DNA of 64,000 bases from Falciphora oryzae. Taxonomy: Eukaryota; Ascomycota; Sordariomycetes; Magnaporthales; Magnaporthaceae. Made by a program: the position numbers and the translations under genes. This document shows positions 9,481-21,792 of this stretch, piece after piece. Where the stretch lies: NCBI GenBank assembly GCA_000733355.1, contig JNVV01000016.1:681978-745977 (forward strand), given 5' to 3'. Under the pieces are notes generated by a model. That model was not told the DNA's origin. It was given only the letters and a program-made list of their open reading frames with translations, and searched no databases. Positions within the stretch are counted from its first letter, which is position 1, and each line of letters opens with the position of its first letter.

Positions 9481-11947
9481 CTAGAAGCCCAAGGGCGACA
9501 GCGGCTTTATCGGCGACAACGGCCGCATGTCCCCTGACCTCCTTGGTGGTGTCGTCTCTCGTGGGTTGCTATCGATGGTAAGACCGGTTGGCATCGTTGA
9601 TGTCGACACTACGCTACCGTTGTCGGTTGGCTGGGCCTTCTTCTTGAGACGTGACTTCTGCGCCTGTTGCTGCGACTGCTGCTGCTGTGGTTGTTGCTGT
9701 TGCACTTGTTGCTGTTGCACTTGGTGCTGCTGCTGCTGCTGCTGCTCGCCCTGGCTCGATTGCTTGCTGCTGTCCGACGATGATACGAGGCGCACATCCT
9801 GAACCGGCGCACCCGTGGCAATGTCCTCAGCACGTGGTGTCGCTTTTCTTGACGAAGGCTCTGACAAACCTAGCGGCGGCGGCTGATCAAAGAGCAGATA
9901 CTCCTCCTCGATGTACTTTGCCTCGTCCTTGCAGCCCTTCCAGCAGTCTCGCCAGTCGCAGACTAAGAATTTGAAGCAGAAGGCATCGATCTTCATGCAT
10001 GGTTGGAAGCAGATGCATAGGTTTCGGAAGTCCATCTTGTTCTTGTCTGAGTGGGCGAGGAGCAGACTGAGGTGGCATGTAATGGCGAATAGGAGGTAGT
10101 AGTTGAAGGGTGACAGGTTGGAAAGCTCCTCGATCAGAAGAGGTGGGACCGTCTCGGCGCCGGCGCACTCCTTTGCTATCCTCTCCTGAGCCTCTTTCGG
10201 GAACAACTCGTCCGGAAGCTGGCGGAGCCAGGCCTTGAGCATCGAACCGATGATGTTGATGTCGTACAAGTCCTTCTGGTTAAACAGGTCGACGTCGTAT
10301 TCTAGTGCACGAGAAAAGTATCAGCGCCAGACGATTCGAGAGACATGTCGGGGGATGGCGAAAGCATGCTTACCTTCGTCGAATTTGCGCTGCCATTTCT
10401 TGATTTGCGGGCCGCTTCCCGGAACACGGTAAAGACCCTCAACCTCGGTGCCCTTGTAATTCAAGTAGTCGATAGCTCGCCAGGGAAATGCGGGCATCCA
10501 GAATTCCGTTTTGTCGCGAGAATCCTCCAGCCGTTTCGAGATGCGCGTGCGCCGAACTTGGTCACGCAAAGGCAGGTTCAGCACCTTGAGCTGGTAGTGC
10601 TCATCGTCTACAATGGGCTCCTTCTCAGTTGTGCTCCCACTCCTCCCGCCCTTGCCAAAGAGGCCCTTGCTTATAATATCGGCCGCCTTGCTCCCTGAGT
10701 TCTTCAGGCCACTAAAGAAGGCGGACCCTCCGTTCTCGCGAGATGTCGAGGTATGGGTCCGGCCATGGTGGTACTCCCTGTCGCGATTGCTGTGGTTCTC
10801 CTTGTCGCGCCCTGAGTCGCCACGTGCGCGAGTTCTCTCGGCCCTGTCAGCCGAGTGGTTTCGTACGGCTGAAGACATCATGTCGCGGAAGCTGCGGTCA
10901 GACTGCGCGGGTGCGGTTCGTAGCGGGGGTGCCGCCGTATGCGCCCGTTCTGGTTCAGCTAGGCCCTCGGGCGCCACTGGCGCGTCCTTCTCTTTTGGGC
11001 TCGTGTTTTCTTTGTCCTGAAGCGACCGCTGGCGGCCAAGAAGAGTAAACGGTTTGGGTTTTCCTCGCTTCGATGATGTCGTAGCTTCGTAGTCGGCAGA
11101 TGATGCCAGTGACACGTCAGATTTTGAAGGCAGCGAGGCTATCGGCTTCTGGATATGGTCTGCGGGGTGGGATGAGTCTATGTGTTTGACAGATCAATGG
11201 TCAGGAATAAAGTATGCGTCTAGGCTGAGAAGGAGTAGAGTGAGTGGCGTTGCGCCAACCCAAACTTTAGTCATGCCCCCTGGGGTTCCTTTGTGCTGTC
11301 TTACCGGAATGTTTGTGACTTTGCTTGGTCATTTTCGAGTGCTCGGTGCCTTTCGACATAGTTTCGCTGCTCCTGGTATCGGTGGCAGATCGCGAGGGCG
11401 TAGGCTTGGCGAAACCGAAAAAGAATCCAGACTTGGGCGTTTCGACCGGGCGCTGCGAGGGCATCTGCGGTGGCTGTTGGAGAGCAGCTCCCTGCTGCTG
11501 GCTCGGGACCTGACCACCGTCCGCGGGCTGGCTCGAGTAGGCGATGCCCAGGCCCTGCGGCTCACGCACTTCGGGCAGACCCTGGTACGGCTGTTGCAGT
11601 GCCGACGAGATTAGAGGATATTGGCTTTCGTCCTGGGGGCGGTACTGTGCCTGCGGTGTTTGCTGGCGGTGTCGTTGTTGCGGCTGTTGGACGGGCGGCT
11701 GGTTCTGTGCCTGGATTTCGGCGGGGGCCTGCAAGGAAGGCGAGATGCTGGCAACGGGGGACTTCTTGTGGGTGAAACGGAATGGCGAGCGCGGGGACCT
11801 GGGTGACTTTGGAGACCTTGGCTCGGTCGGAGAGTCGGTATGCTGGGTTTCGCCGGCAGAACGTTGGTTGCTGCCCGCAGCAGCAGCAGCAGCAGCAGCA
11901 GTGGTCTCTGAGAGCGTCAGCGGCACAGGAGCGGGTTTGCGTCCCAT
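9481..11947 (-). CDS. Rho GTPase-activating protein (RhoGAP domain)
   Basis: RhoGAPs speed up GTP hydrolysis by Rho-family GTPases, which in fungi control actin, cell-wall synthesis and polarity. Exons are 11947..11305, 11159..10374 and 10301..9481; the introns are 145 and 72 nt. The product is 749 aa. The N-terminal 200 residues are low complexity: an Ala run, SPKSPRSPRSP and Gln/Pro-rich text. The GAP domain (about residues 425-600) has the catalytic arginine finger in EGLYRVPGSG (Arg about 459), then the conserved LKAWLRQLPDELFP and LSNLSPFNYYLLFAI, LCICFQPCMKID. The GAP core spans intron 2, and splicing restores KFDEEYDVDLFNQKDLYDIN. A Gln-rich run follows (about 665-700). The start at 11947 (MGRKPAPVPLTLSE) is the first ATG of the exon. 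Which yeast RhoGAP it matches was not settled. Confidence 0.88.
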
Positions 11948-14900
11948 TGTGGCCGTGGAATGTGTTGGGCCACAGGTCCAGCGGCGCGCCCTTGTTCCTG
12001 ATTCGTAGTTTTGCCGCAGGAGCAAACCCAGGCTTTCGCGTGGCCCGCCTCCGTATCACAGTGTCGGGGGCGCAAATAGGCAGATTTGGGGCCTGCGACA
12101 AATTTGGGAGGGGGGTGGGAGGGGCCCAGGGCCAGAATGGTCGGGGGTCGGGGGTGGGCGAGGGGGGAGTACTGGTACCTCCTCGGTGGAAGAAGTGGAG
12201 ACACGACAGACAGGGCCGGGGGTGGTATGGGGCCTGGTGGGCAGACCAGACGACGAGGGCAGGCAGGCCGGTCGCTGGTATGGGGGTGTAGTGTGCGGTA
12301 TGCACTGGAGGGACGCAGGGCGGCAGACACCTGCTACGTATGTGGTCAGAGAAACGCGCAGGTACTCCGGCTCAGGCGGCGGCTCGCAGGTGACAAGCGG
12401 AACAGCACCGGCGGCGATGGGATGTGTCCGCAGACGCAGGATCAGCAGGCTCGGCTCTGCTTGGGTCTGAGCTGCTGGATCCTCTGATGCCTGCTTGGAC
12501 CCGGCCAAGCGACAGCATGCAATGCGGCACCACCAAACAAATCCTCTCCGGGCCGGCTCCAGCAGGGCAGGGCAGGGCAGATGTCGGGTATTTTTGTCGC
12601 TGCTGGTGCGCGCGGGCTTGGACAAGTTCGATGACCAAGCCGATTGCCTGTTGGTTTGCGGTCCGTCGTCGTCGCACGGCTTGCAGAGATGAGGAGGACG
12701 GTTCGGGTGGGAGAAAAGCAAGCAGCGGTGTTCCGTCGGTTTGGTGCGAGCTGAGCGAGGGCTGCTGGCCGTCAGGTGTCGCTCAGCTTTAGGTTGGGTG
12801 TGCTGGTTCTTTACTTTTTTGGTCCAGCCACGCTCGGTCGCTTGGCGCCGGACTGCTGCACTCCAACCCGCACGCCAGACGTCAAGGGATGCCGACGTCT
12901 GCTTGTCTTTGCCTTTTTTGTGTCTCTTTATTTCCAATTATTTTTTTCCCTTCTTCCTCTCCTTCTCTCATGGACCGGGGATCAGGTGCACGTTTGACAA
13001 GCTCGGATCTTCCACGGTTTGCTGGCGCGAGGCAGGTACGGCTTGGGGGACTGCAGCACCCCATGCATGCACTGAAAACCCTGACTGCAAGGGGGTTCAG
13101 TGCCGCCTGGATGTGGTGCGGTCGCTGTCTAAGGTGACGGTGTGGCGTGGTGCACGTCGCCTTCCTGCTATTGAATGCCCCGGCGCAAACTCCAGTCTCT
13201 GGGGTTTCGCGCGCTGGGCCGGAGAGCTCGGGCCGTCACACTGCACTGCGCCAAAAGGAAGGACGAAGAAGATGAGGACAAAAAATCTTGGTCGCCCTGC
13301 TCAGTTGGAGACTGTTGAGGACAAGGGAGCCCACTGCCAGACGGGACCTGCCTCCCTCTGCTACCTCAGGTAGTCTCGATGCCCGCCCATTCGTATTTTG
13401 CTCAGGGCTACCGAAAGCTACTGTGCCCGCTGCTCCGTCGCTGCGTGCCCGCCAGGTAGCATTCGGGCGGGGATCGAAGCCCCTTGTCCCATTGCTCCAT
13501 GCCCTCCACTCCGCCCTTGATTGCATCATGAATTGCGGTGATCAGCACCAGGTGAACCCGGCCCGCTGCAGGCACCTCGTTTTTGCCATTTTCTTCCAGT
13601 CGCCAGCCCTCCAGAGCACTGTGTCCGGGGCCCCGAGGAATGCAGACGCAGACATGTACCGGCACTAAAAGATAGGTGTCCAGAATATTGGCGCGCTAGG
13701 CAATTGCGTCGCAAAATACCCGCGCCCCTTTTCTGGCTAGTGCTAGGGAAGTATCGATATCTGAAACGTGTTGCGTGCGCAGCACCAGGGATTCGGATAT
13801 CCCAGGGGTTGGCAGTGTGGGATGGTTTCCATCCTGTGCACACCCACATGGCCGATTCCGCGTCCAACCTGCTCGGCCTAAGGCAGGGGATTGGAATTAC
13901 GGTGTCCAAGGAGCCAAGGTGAGCACGATGTTGGATGCACCCGGGGCGCACGGGCACACTGCCCGAAGACTCGCCTGAAGCCACTGGTGTCCGTGTTGTC
14001 CATCACTTTGGTTCGAAGCTGTCACCAGAAGCCTACGCTGCCGAAATGCACCATGACGGGTTATTAGCAGATAATGGGTGTGCCGGGCCCTGTCTCCCTT
14101 CTAGACACATGGCATAAGGTCGATAGTTCAACAAGTCATGTAGCTGCATGGAGACGGGGCGTAATAGGTAGCACGATGCTATTCCATTGATCTTGGACCC
14201 AGGCGCACGAGCACAACAGCAACGGACGGGTTGCATTTGGGCAGCTATCCTTCTATATTGTTCCAGGCAGTCCCCCGCGGACACCAAGATCACGACCCAA
14301 GATATCACACCTCCAACAACCTTTCCCCCACCCGCCCACTGCATTCTTTTTATGGGGCCCGTCCGGCGACGGCGATCGGGGACTTTGTGCGATGCCCGAC
14401 CTGCAGCGGCGGTGAAGGTTTGAAGGGCAAAAAGGGGTCCTGTTTTCCCAAAATCGCCACTTTTCGAGGTGGCTGGCTCCCCACTTTCAGAGGACGAGAT
14501 GTGATTCGGGGTCGTATCGAGGCAGGGGCACGGCCTCTGCGCGCGGACGATGGGGCTCAAGCTAGCGCGAGAAGATGCTGCCAAAAACCTGGCGCTAGGC
14601 ATGGACGGAATGTCGTCTTGAACACAGGGGAAGTGAAGCTGGCTTGGCAAGCAGGCAGCCGGCGTTCACCAGATAAAGGAACACGGCCATGCCCGGGCGG
14701 ACCGCTTGACAAACAGGTCCCGATTTTTACTGTTACCTTCTGCCGCTTTGTTCCAGATGTGGGATGGTTTGACTCACTCGCGTCCCTGTCGCATTCGTCC
14801 CTCACGATGCCCGCATCAACACTGCAAGATCCAGAAACAGCTAGTCCAGGAACGCATCCCGAGCTCTGAAACTCGGCACGAGGAGGCACGTTTGCTGGGG

Positions 14901-15933
14901 AACCATTGGACGCCCAAGAGCCAAACAGCTGGCAGCCCAGTTTGCCGCGTGGGGAACCTGAAAGGTGTGGTGGGTGGGCGGCCGCCTGTCCCTTGGTGTG
15001 TCCGTGTGTTGCGCCCATGTTCCATGCTCAAGCTTCCGGCGGCCTTCTCGTAGGTTGCCACTCCACGATATGCTTCCAGTATGGGTCACAAGTCCAGCAC
15101 AATGATCGAAGTTCAAGTAGGTCTGTTAGGGCATCCCCGGGACGGTAGTGGCCGGGAATCTAGGAACCTGTGTTTCGAGAGGTTTCTTTTTGGATGGCAG
15201 GAACGTCGGGGACTGCAGTCTTGTCAATGCAAACCCGAACAAAGTATTGAAACATCGATAATGCGGCCGGGAAAGGCATAGACCACGTTTCTATCCACTG
15301 TCGGCGGATCAGGGTGTAAACTTGCTGGCCACCTCCGCCTTAATTTATTAAACCAAGCGCCGCGTCGGGTCAACACCGATCGGAGCTGCCGTCCCCAGGA
15401 AACCGAGGATCGGACCTCGAAGTCGACTGGCTGCTGTGTCGTGCGACAAATTGGCTGCAATATGCGATGCGCAACCAAAGATCCGGAGTCTTACACTACC
15501 AGAGGTCCTATCGTTTATAAAGGAGAACCTGTCATGGGATTTGGAAAGCCGCCTTTGTTCATCATGGTGGGGAGCATCACACACGACCCACGGTTCGGGA
15601 CGGAGGTTTCTTCTCAATCTCTCGGCTCGGCAGACGTGTCCGCCGGAAGCTGACATCCCTCCATCGATCCATCCAGCGCATCGCAACCGCGTCGCTAGGG
15701 CGGACGGGAATGACGAATTCCAAGGGTGCACTGCACGGTGCGGGGAGCTACAGGCCAGCAGCTGCTGACGTAATCCACGGCCCGTTTGCAACCTCACTCG
15801 AGAATGATCCCTGGCCGAAGCCCCTGAACAACAGCCTCCAACAGGGAGGAGAAACACCGCACCGGCGCCCTATATCACCCACATTCCTCCCTTGGACTCC
15901 CCTTGCACCTGCTTCTATTAGTCTCCGCCTGTC
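11948..15933. other. 4-kb intergenic region between divergent RhoGAP and BET2
   Basis: No gene is recognised. The first few hundred bases upstream of the RhoGAP start (12050-12300) are strongly G-rich on the plus strand, that is C-rich on the transcribed strand, as in fungal 5' leaders. Open frames here, such as the 293-codon frame on the minus strand at 12056-12937, are Pro/Cys/Arg-rich with no domain. It probably holds two promoters and leaders. Confidence 0.4.
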
Positions 15934-17034
15934 ATGACCTCGCCCGCCGGCGCCCTCCCCGACGAGCTGCGCCTCGCGACGGAAGCCCACGTCAAATACA
16001 TCCAGAGCCTCGACACGAGGAAGGAGGACTACGACTACTGGTTGACCGAGCACCTCCGGCTCAACGGCGTCTACTGGGGCCTTGTCGCACTTCATCTCCT
16101 AGGTCAACCGGAAGCCCTCCCACGAGATGCCACCATAGACTTCGTGCTGTCCTGCCAGCACGAAAGCGGCGGCTTCGGCGCCGCCCCGGGCCACGATGCC
16201 CACATGCTGTCCACAGTCAGTGCTGTGCAGATCCTGGCCATGGTCGACGCCCTCGACGAGCTAGACAAGAGAGGCAAGGGGAATGCGGCGCAGGTGGGCA
16301 AGTGTGAGTCTTCCCTCTGCCGCCGCTCCCGTCGAAGCTGAAGTCGACTCTTGGTTGCCTCAAGCTTACCGTGCCTCTCCCACCCCGTTCCTTTCCCACC
16401 CCGCGCGACAGTCATCGCAGACCTTCAAGACGGGCAAACCGGCACCTTCGCCGGCGACGAGTGGGGCGAGGAGGACACGCGGTTCCTGTACGGCGCCCTC
16501 AACGCCCTCTCGCTCTTGGGCCGGCTGGACCTGGTCGACGTCGGCCGGGCCGTCGAGCACGTCGCGGCGTGCGCCAACTTCGACGGCGGCTACGGCGTGC
16601 GGCCCGGCGCCGAGTCGCACTCGGGCCAGATCCTCACGTGCGTGGCGGCGCTCGCCATCGCCGGCCGGCTGGATCTGGTCGACACGGACCGGCTGGGCCG
16701 CTGGCTGAGCGAGCGGCAGGTCCCCGCAGGGGGTCTGAACGGGCGGCCCGAGAAGCAGGAGGACGTGTGCTACAGCTGGTGGGTGCTGGCCAGCCTCGAG
16801 ATTGTCGGGCGCACGCACTGGATCGACCGTGACGCCCTTGCCGCCTTCATCCTCCGCTGCCAGGACACCGAGAAGGGTGGCGTGTCGGACAGGCCCGGGA
16901 ATCAGGTCGATGTGTGGCACACATGCTTCGGTATTGCTGGGCTCTCCCTTCTCGAGTGGCCGGGACTCGAGACTGTTGATCCCGTCTACTGCATGCCCAA
17001 GTCCACCATTGAGCGCGTTCTGGGCAAGAAGTAA
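15934..17034 (+). CDS. BET2: Rab geranylgeranyltransferase type II beta subunit
   Basis: The beta subunit attaches geranylgeranyl groups to the C-terminal cysteines of Rab GTPases, with the alpha subunit (BET4) and Rab escort protein, and so supports vesicle traffic. Exons are 15934..16303 and 16412..17034 around a 108-nt intron (GTGAGT...GCGACAG). The junction gives [15 protein letters not shown]. The product is 330 aa, the standard size. Alpha-alpha-barrel prenyltransferase repeats are visible: [50 protein letters not shown] and [19 protein letters not shown]. The zinc ligands appear as Asp241 and Cys243 (in QEDVCYSW) and His293 (in DVWHTCFG), matching Asp238/Cys240/His290 of the mammalian enzyme. 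No oddities were seen. Confidence 0.96.
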
Positions 17035-18155
17035 CATGGCCGAAAGGCTGGGCTCAGTTGTTGATAGCCGAGTTAATCACCTTCTTATAGCAGATGGTTC
17101 GCGTTTCATTCGGTTCTTTTTTGTCTTTATGTGCTTTCGGGCTTCATATTCGGCTCACCTCGGTGTTTGCCCAGACTGGCTGTCGGGACCGCGCCGCTTT
17201 GCAAGCTATAACACAAACGATACCTACCTTACTATTTTCTTACCCGGGATTTCGTGGAATCTACGGCAGCCATTGCACAGAAGTCTTCTGGTTATATGGT
17301 TGCCAGGGCAGCGTCCTATTGCCTCCGTTGGAACTCCCCTGAAGTTATCTCCTCGATGGTGTATCCGCTTTTTGCTTCTGCCTGCCGTTAGATACCTCCT
17401 ATTTGTATCTTTCCTATAGTCACCTCCTTCTAATGAACACCTCTACCCCTTGCATCATTGTTTACCTGCATAGGTGATACCTATCTAGGTAGTCATCCTC
17501 CTGCCTACCTTCATGCGCTGCAGCTTATGTCACACATCGACGCCAGCGCACCGCAAAGCAACGGAAGTGCCAGAGAGAGTGACAAAGAAGCTATCGCTGG
17601 CATTGGACAAGTGTCTGTCTGGCCTGTATCGGGGAAGTTGGCAAGCATGTTGTATGTGAAATCGGGCAGCCGAGAACCGACTATGCATGTCGTGCAAGAT
17701 ATACTCGGGTGAGGTGCTAGAGGAGACCCGAGTGAGTTGCGGGCGGAGGTGGAAATCGTCTGGAACGAAAATGGCTGCCGCTCCCAAAGCAGCCTGAACC
17801 TCAACCCTTATCCGTCTCAGGGCCCTATTTTCCAGGTGATAATTGCCCGTGAAATAGGTACGTCATTTGCGCTATAAAGGGCTAGCTACACCTAGGTGAG
17901 GGGCTGCACGCTGTACCTTGATGGCAACCGATCGTGAAGGAGTGGTGGCGGGCATCTCATTGTGGGTCCACCGTCCAGTTCCCTCCTTAGCTGCCTATCA
18001 CGACGCGTCCAATGCCACGACAGCTGGCGTCTCTCGAGGTCCATCCATTCTCTCTGTTCCCACCAGCCTGGAACTAGCAGAAAATTTTCATCTGATATTG
18101 TCGTTCGTTTTTTCGTGACTGGACCTGACCGGGCAACAGTCGACGGACTTTTTTC
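17035..18155. other. Intergenic stretch downstream of BET2
   Basis: No gene is recognised. The sequence is less GC-rich than the coding parts and has several words built on CCTAGGT or ACCTA (near 17472-17495 and a CACCTAGGTG palindrome at about 17889-17898). It holds the BET2 3' region and the upstream region of the next gene. Confidence 0.4.
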
Positions 18156-19971
18156 TATATAAAAGTCCCGTCCCCTCGACGAGACCGTTCCTCGTCTGAT
18201 TCCCGACAACTCTCGTCCATCAAACCATCGTTTCCTGTCTGGCAACGACCTACCTCTCCCTATCCATACGGGACGCCCTCTCCATCCTGGCACGACGCTA
18301 CACACTTATCCGACCTCCGTGGTCTCCCACCAGAGCCGCCTACGGGACAATAGCCTACGAGCGCGTAGGCCATAAGGAAATCGAAACTCTGCACGGCAGC
18401 CATACGGGCTCCCCTGGAGAATCTCTCCGGTTTCCATTCTGTCCTTAAACCTCGAAAGCACTTCGGACACCTCATCCGGTAAGTATATTTTCCCTATCTC
18501 TCGACTTTGCAGCTTTCCTTATATTCTTGGGCGTTTCCGCGACGCCCTCTTTGTTTCGTCATTATCTCCCTACCGGTTATTTCACCCGCCGTTGTGTTTT
18601 CTCGTAGCCAGCCCTCATTCTTTTCCCATCCTATCTTCACTTCCAAATTTCCCCATCCAAACCTCCACCCACTTCGACTTTCGCCCTAAATTTACGACCT
18701 TTTCCTTTCCGGGTTTTCTTATCTTTCTTTTCTCAACTTCGTGCTAACGAAACCCTTCGGATAGCCTCACGATAGGATTCACCTCGTTGCCGAAAAGACA
18801 CTGTCGAACGAACACCGACCTGGGCGCGGCTATCATCCCCCAGTGTACACTTCTCCACCTCCGTCAGTCCGGCACTCGCACTCTCCTGCTACTCTTCCAT
18901 CTATCTGGCCTTCCTTGTCCAGGTGCCGCCACCCACACAAAAGCTCGGATTTTACAACGCTGAGCGAATCACTTTTCACTTGTCACACCACACAACCCAA
19001 AGCCCGATTTTCGAAACATAAACGATTCCGGATGCGGCGGGTTATTCGATCCGATCCCAAAGGAACCACCTCAGTTCCCTATCCACCCTAAAGAATCACC
19101 TTTGACACCAACATAACCGGTAGGGGCTGGGGCCGGGTTTGCATTCCACCACCTCCCGATTTAGGCCACGGCGGTATAGGGCGTTGCCCTTTCGATTTCC
19201 CTCCGAAAAATACGCCGAGCATATTTGGTCGAGCCTTTATATAAGGGCTTGGCCTATTTTTCTCCCCAACTAACGATTATACCCCCAACCTCTCGGCCGC
19301 GAATCAAGTTCTTAACACCGCAAGCGTTTAAACGCAACCGGTTTTATCCCCCTTTCTTCAAAGGGCTTATTATACCGTACTCTTTCCCAGCCGGTTTCCT
19401 TCCCGGAAGCACATCGAAGCACGTAGCAGGGGTAATACTGCACTTAGACAGGTTTTCGTACCACCTTATCCTTTTTTAATGGGGTAAAAGCCTACAAAAA
19501 CCGAGTTTGCTTCACACTTCTAGCCAGCTAGCATTAAAACGGTACGTTTTTTTCTTCTTCTTTTTTTTTTCCCTTCTTCCTCCCCTCCTTATTAGCATAT
19601 GTTGTATCCCTTTTGGCACGAACTCGTAAGGTATAAAATTGAAAACGAAAAGAAATATTTATTTATAAACGGAAATGGTGGGCTTTTTAGCATTAAATTT
19701 CGAAGCTATCTCTTTGCTTTCTTCGTTGCTTTTTTTCCCCTTTACTTTTATTTCTTTGCTGTTATCCCTTCTATCTTGTTTGCATATTTTAGCGTTCTTT
19801 TTACTTGCATTCTTGTACATTCCTTTGGGACTTATTACTTGTACACTTTTGGATTTCTTTTATTTCGTTTTTACTTCGCCTTTTACGTTTGACCCCTATC
19901 TTTCTTGCTATCCTGTTTCCCCTTTATCCCCCGTGAACTGGAACGAAACCGGAGCTAACTTTCCGTAGAGG
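18156..19971 (+). promoter_or_regulatory. TATA box and long leader with two inferred introns, upstream of the zinc-finger gene
   Basis: TATATAAAA stands at 18156-18164. From about 18175 to 18478 the plus strand has no ATG and is pyrimidine-rich, as a 5' leader would be. A strong donor GTAAGTAT begins at 18479; a branch site GTGCTAACG and acceptor GGATAG (ending 18764) follow, so 18479-18764 could be a leader intron of 286 nt. A second donor GTACGT at 19542 pairs with branch GAGCTAACT and acceptor CCGTAG ending at 19968, three bases before the ATG at 19972. The stretch 19550-19960 is T-rich and intron-like. All splicing here is inference. Confidence 0.5.
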
Positions 19972-21792
19972 ATGAGTTCTAGGGCCCCCTCCGTCGTCGA
20001 GGACTCGATCCCGCTTTATTGCGCGCTTTGCCCAGAGCGGGAAAACTTCTCGGATGTGTCTCACCTCTTGACGCACATTTCATCCAAGAGCCACCTGTCT
20101 CGGAAGTTCGACACAGAGCTGCGCGCGCAGGGCGACGATGAAGTGTCCGCTGCTCGCCTGGCTGAGTACGAGCGTTGGTATGCGATGCACCGAATCAGCG
20201 ATCTTCTCCAGCGGCGCATGGAAACCAAGCAGCGTCGCCGTCAGCCCCGCCGCGAGCGAGCTCCAGCTTCAGCCCCGACAGTAAGTATCACTGAGATCTA
20301 ACTAACCCTGGGCTCCCAATCCGCTTTTCGTTGGATCAAGTTGCTCACCTGTGCTTTATCACTTCCGTACCAGGCTCGAACTCTTCGAGCGCCTCGTCCT
20401 GCCCCTCCCGGCCGTTCTGCCAGCGTCAAAGCCGAACCTCGCGAAGACAGCGCAGATGTCTTTGACCTGCATTCCCGAGCCTCTACCGCCAGCAGAAGCG
20501 ACACCGACCCGCGCCAACAGGCAGCTGGTCGCTACGACTCTCCTGGCAGCCGCAACAGCACCCCCACGTACCAAACTCCGACTTCTGGACGGGGCCGCTC
20601 GGGTTTGCCTCCCAACTACGCTGAAATTGGTAAGTTTGAGGTGGAGGGTTCCGAGGTCGACGCTTCGAGCTTTGACGGCACTCTGAGCTTGGAGAATTTC
20701 GAGCTGGAGGACGACGACACGGTGAAGTTGAAGGGAATCAAGTACCCAGGCATGGCTGGTTTCGATGCTGCTACCCCTGAACAGCGTCGCAAGCGCAACC
20801 AGAAGAAGGACAAGTCCGTTGTTCAGAACATGAGGGAGTCCTCGGAGTCCATCGAGGCGCTCGAGTGCATCTGGGATGGCATGGGCAACTTCGACCGTAG
20901 CCGCGACATCTATGCCTCACCCTCGATCGACGGAAGCCCGGTCAGCAGGAAGGCCGAGCTTCCGGCCAAGAGGAAGAGGAGGCAGGCCAAAAATGGGAGC
21001 CCTACCGCTAACAGGGCGCGCCCAGGTGTTACGACTAGGGGAGCGGCGAGGGCCCAGCGGCAAGCTGCTGCGCGCCAAAGCTCCATTGCTACAGCTGACA
21101 AGGAGGAGTCAGATGGCAGGCACGACGATAGTTCGTGGACGACGGGCCAAGCGTCCCAGGAAAACGGCGACATGTTGCGAGTTAACGACCATCCGGTTCC
21201 GAGTAAGTGGCTTCCCCTTCCTCTCATTGGCCTCAGGTTTTGAAGCCGTTTGCATGCATGAACTAACGTGGTTTGTTTTATAGACCGGATGAACAGCCCT
21301 CTTGACCCCGGCGGGTAAGATTGTTTGGCCCACGTCACCCCCGCTCGTTCGCTGATCTTTTTCGACGCGGTCAAGGATGCTGGGTTTTGACTAATCTGTG
21401 CATCTTTCCCCTCCAGATTCCAACTGCATCACCGGGGGGCGCTGCAACAGCTTGACAACAACGGAATGATTGGAGCCCATGAGACCCTCCCCAAGCACCA
21501 GCACTACACCTACCCGTATTTTGGCCAGCCTAGCCAAGCAAGGGATATGGGTGTTATCGGCCACCAGGAATACCACACTTACATGCCGGCCAACTCGATC
21601 CCGGGAGACGGAAATTTCAACCCTCTGAGTCTGCGAGGGGTGACGGCTCCCGCCTTTCCTGGCTTGTCTGGCCATATGCCTTCCCCCTACGACGACCCCA
21701 ACGACGTCGTACCATCGACCGCCTTTCAGCCCATCAACCCACGATTCGGCTTGCACGGTAGGCACAATAACAGCCCCAACCCACGGGCTTAA
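19972..21792 (+). CDS. Conserved-looking fungal protein with one N-terminal C2H2-type zinc finger, function unknown
   Basis: I do not recognise a named family. Exons are 19972..20280, 20374..21202, 21284..21314 and 21417..21792; the introns are 93, 81 and 102 nt and keep the frame. This gives 514 aa. Residues about 17-40 hold CALCPERENFSDVSHLLTHI then SKSH, a C-X2-C-X12-H-X5-H finger like those of RNA- or DNA-binding proteins. The rest is rich in charged and Ser/Pro residues: an acidic patch around GTLSLENFELEDDDTVKLKG, and a basic nuclear-signal-like AELPAKRKRRQAKNG. Near the 3' end a further intron is possible: donor at 21758, branch GCTTAAC, acceptor ending at 21844. It would replace the last 11 residues by 18 others and end at 21900 (521 aa). 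The gene has a long inferred leader, common for fungal regulators. Confidence 0.75.

Noticed and set aside
9527..9802. Cys-rich plus-strand frame (many CC and CCC)
   Set aside because: It is the antisense of the CAG/CAA glutamine repeat in the RhoGAP tail.
12056..12937. 293-codon minus-strand frame upstream of the RhoGAP gene
   Set aside because: Pro/Cys/Arg-rich with no recognisable domain; consistent with a C-rich leader read in a chance frame.
13408..13665. Minus-strand frame with protein-like text and a GGGGCTTCGATCCCC hairpin that resembles a tRNA T arm
   Set aside because: No cloverleaf can be formed around the hairpin, and the frame has no recognised family.
19599..19892. 97-codon frame rich in Phe, Leu and Tyr resembling a membrane protein
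   Set aside because: It lies in a T-rich, intron-like stretch; translated T runs always look hydrophobic.
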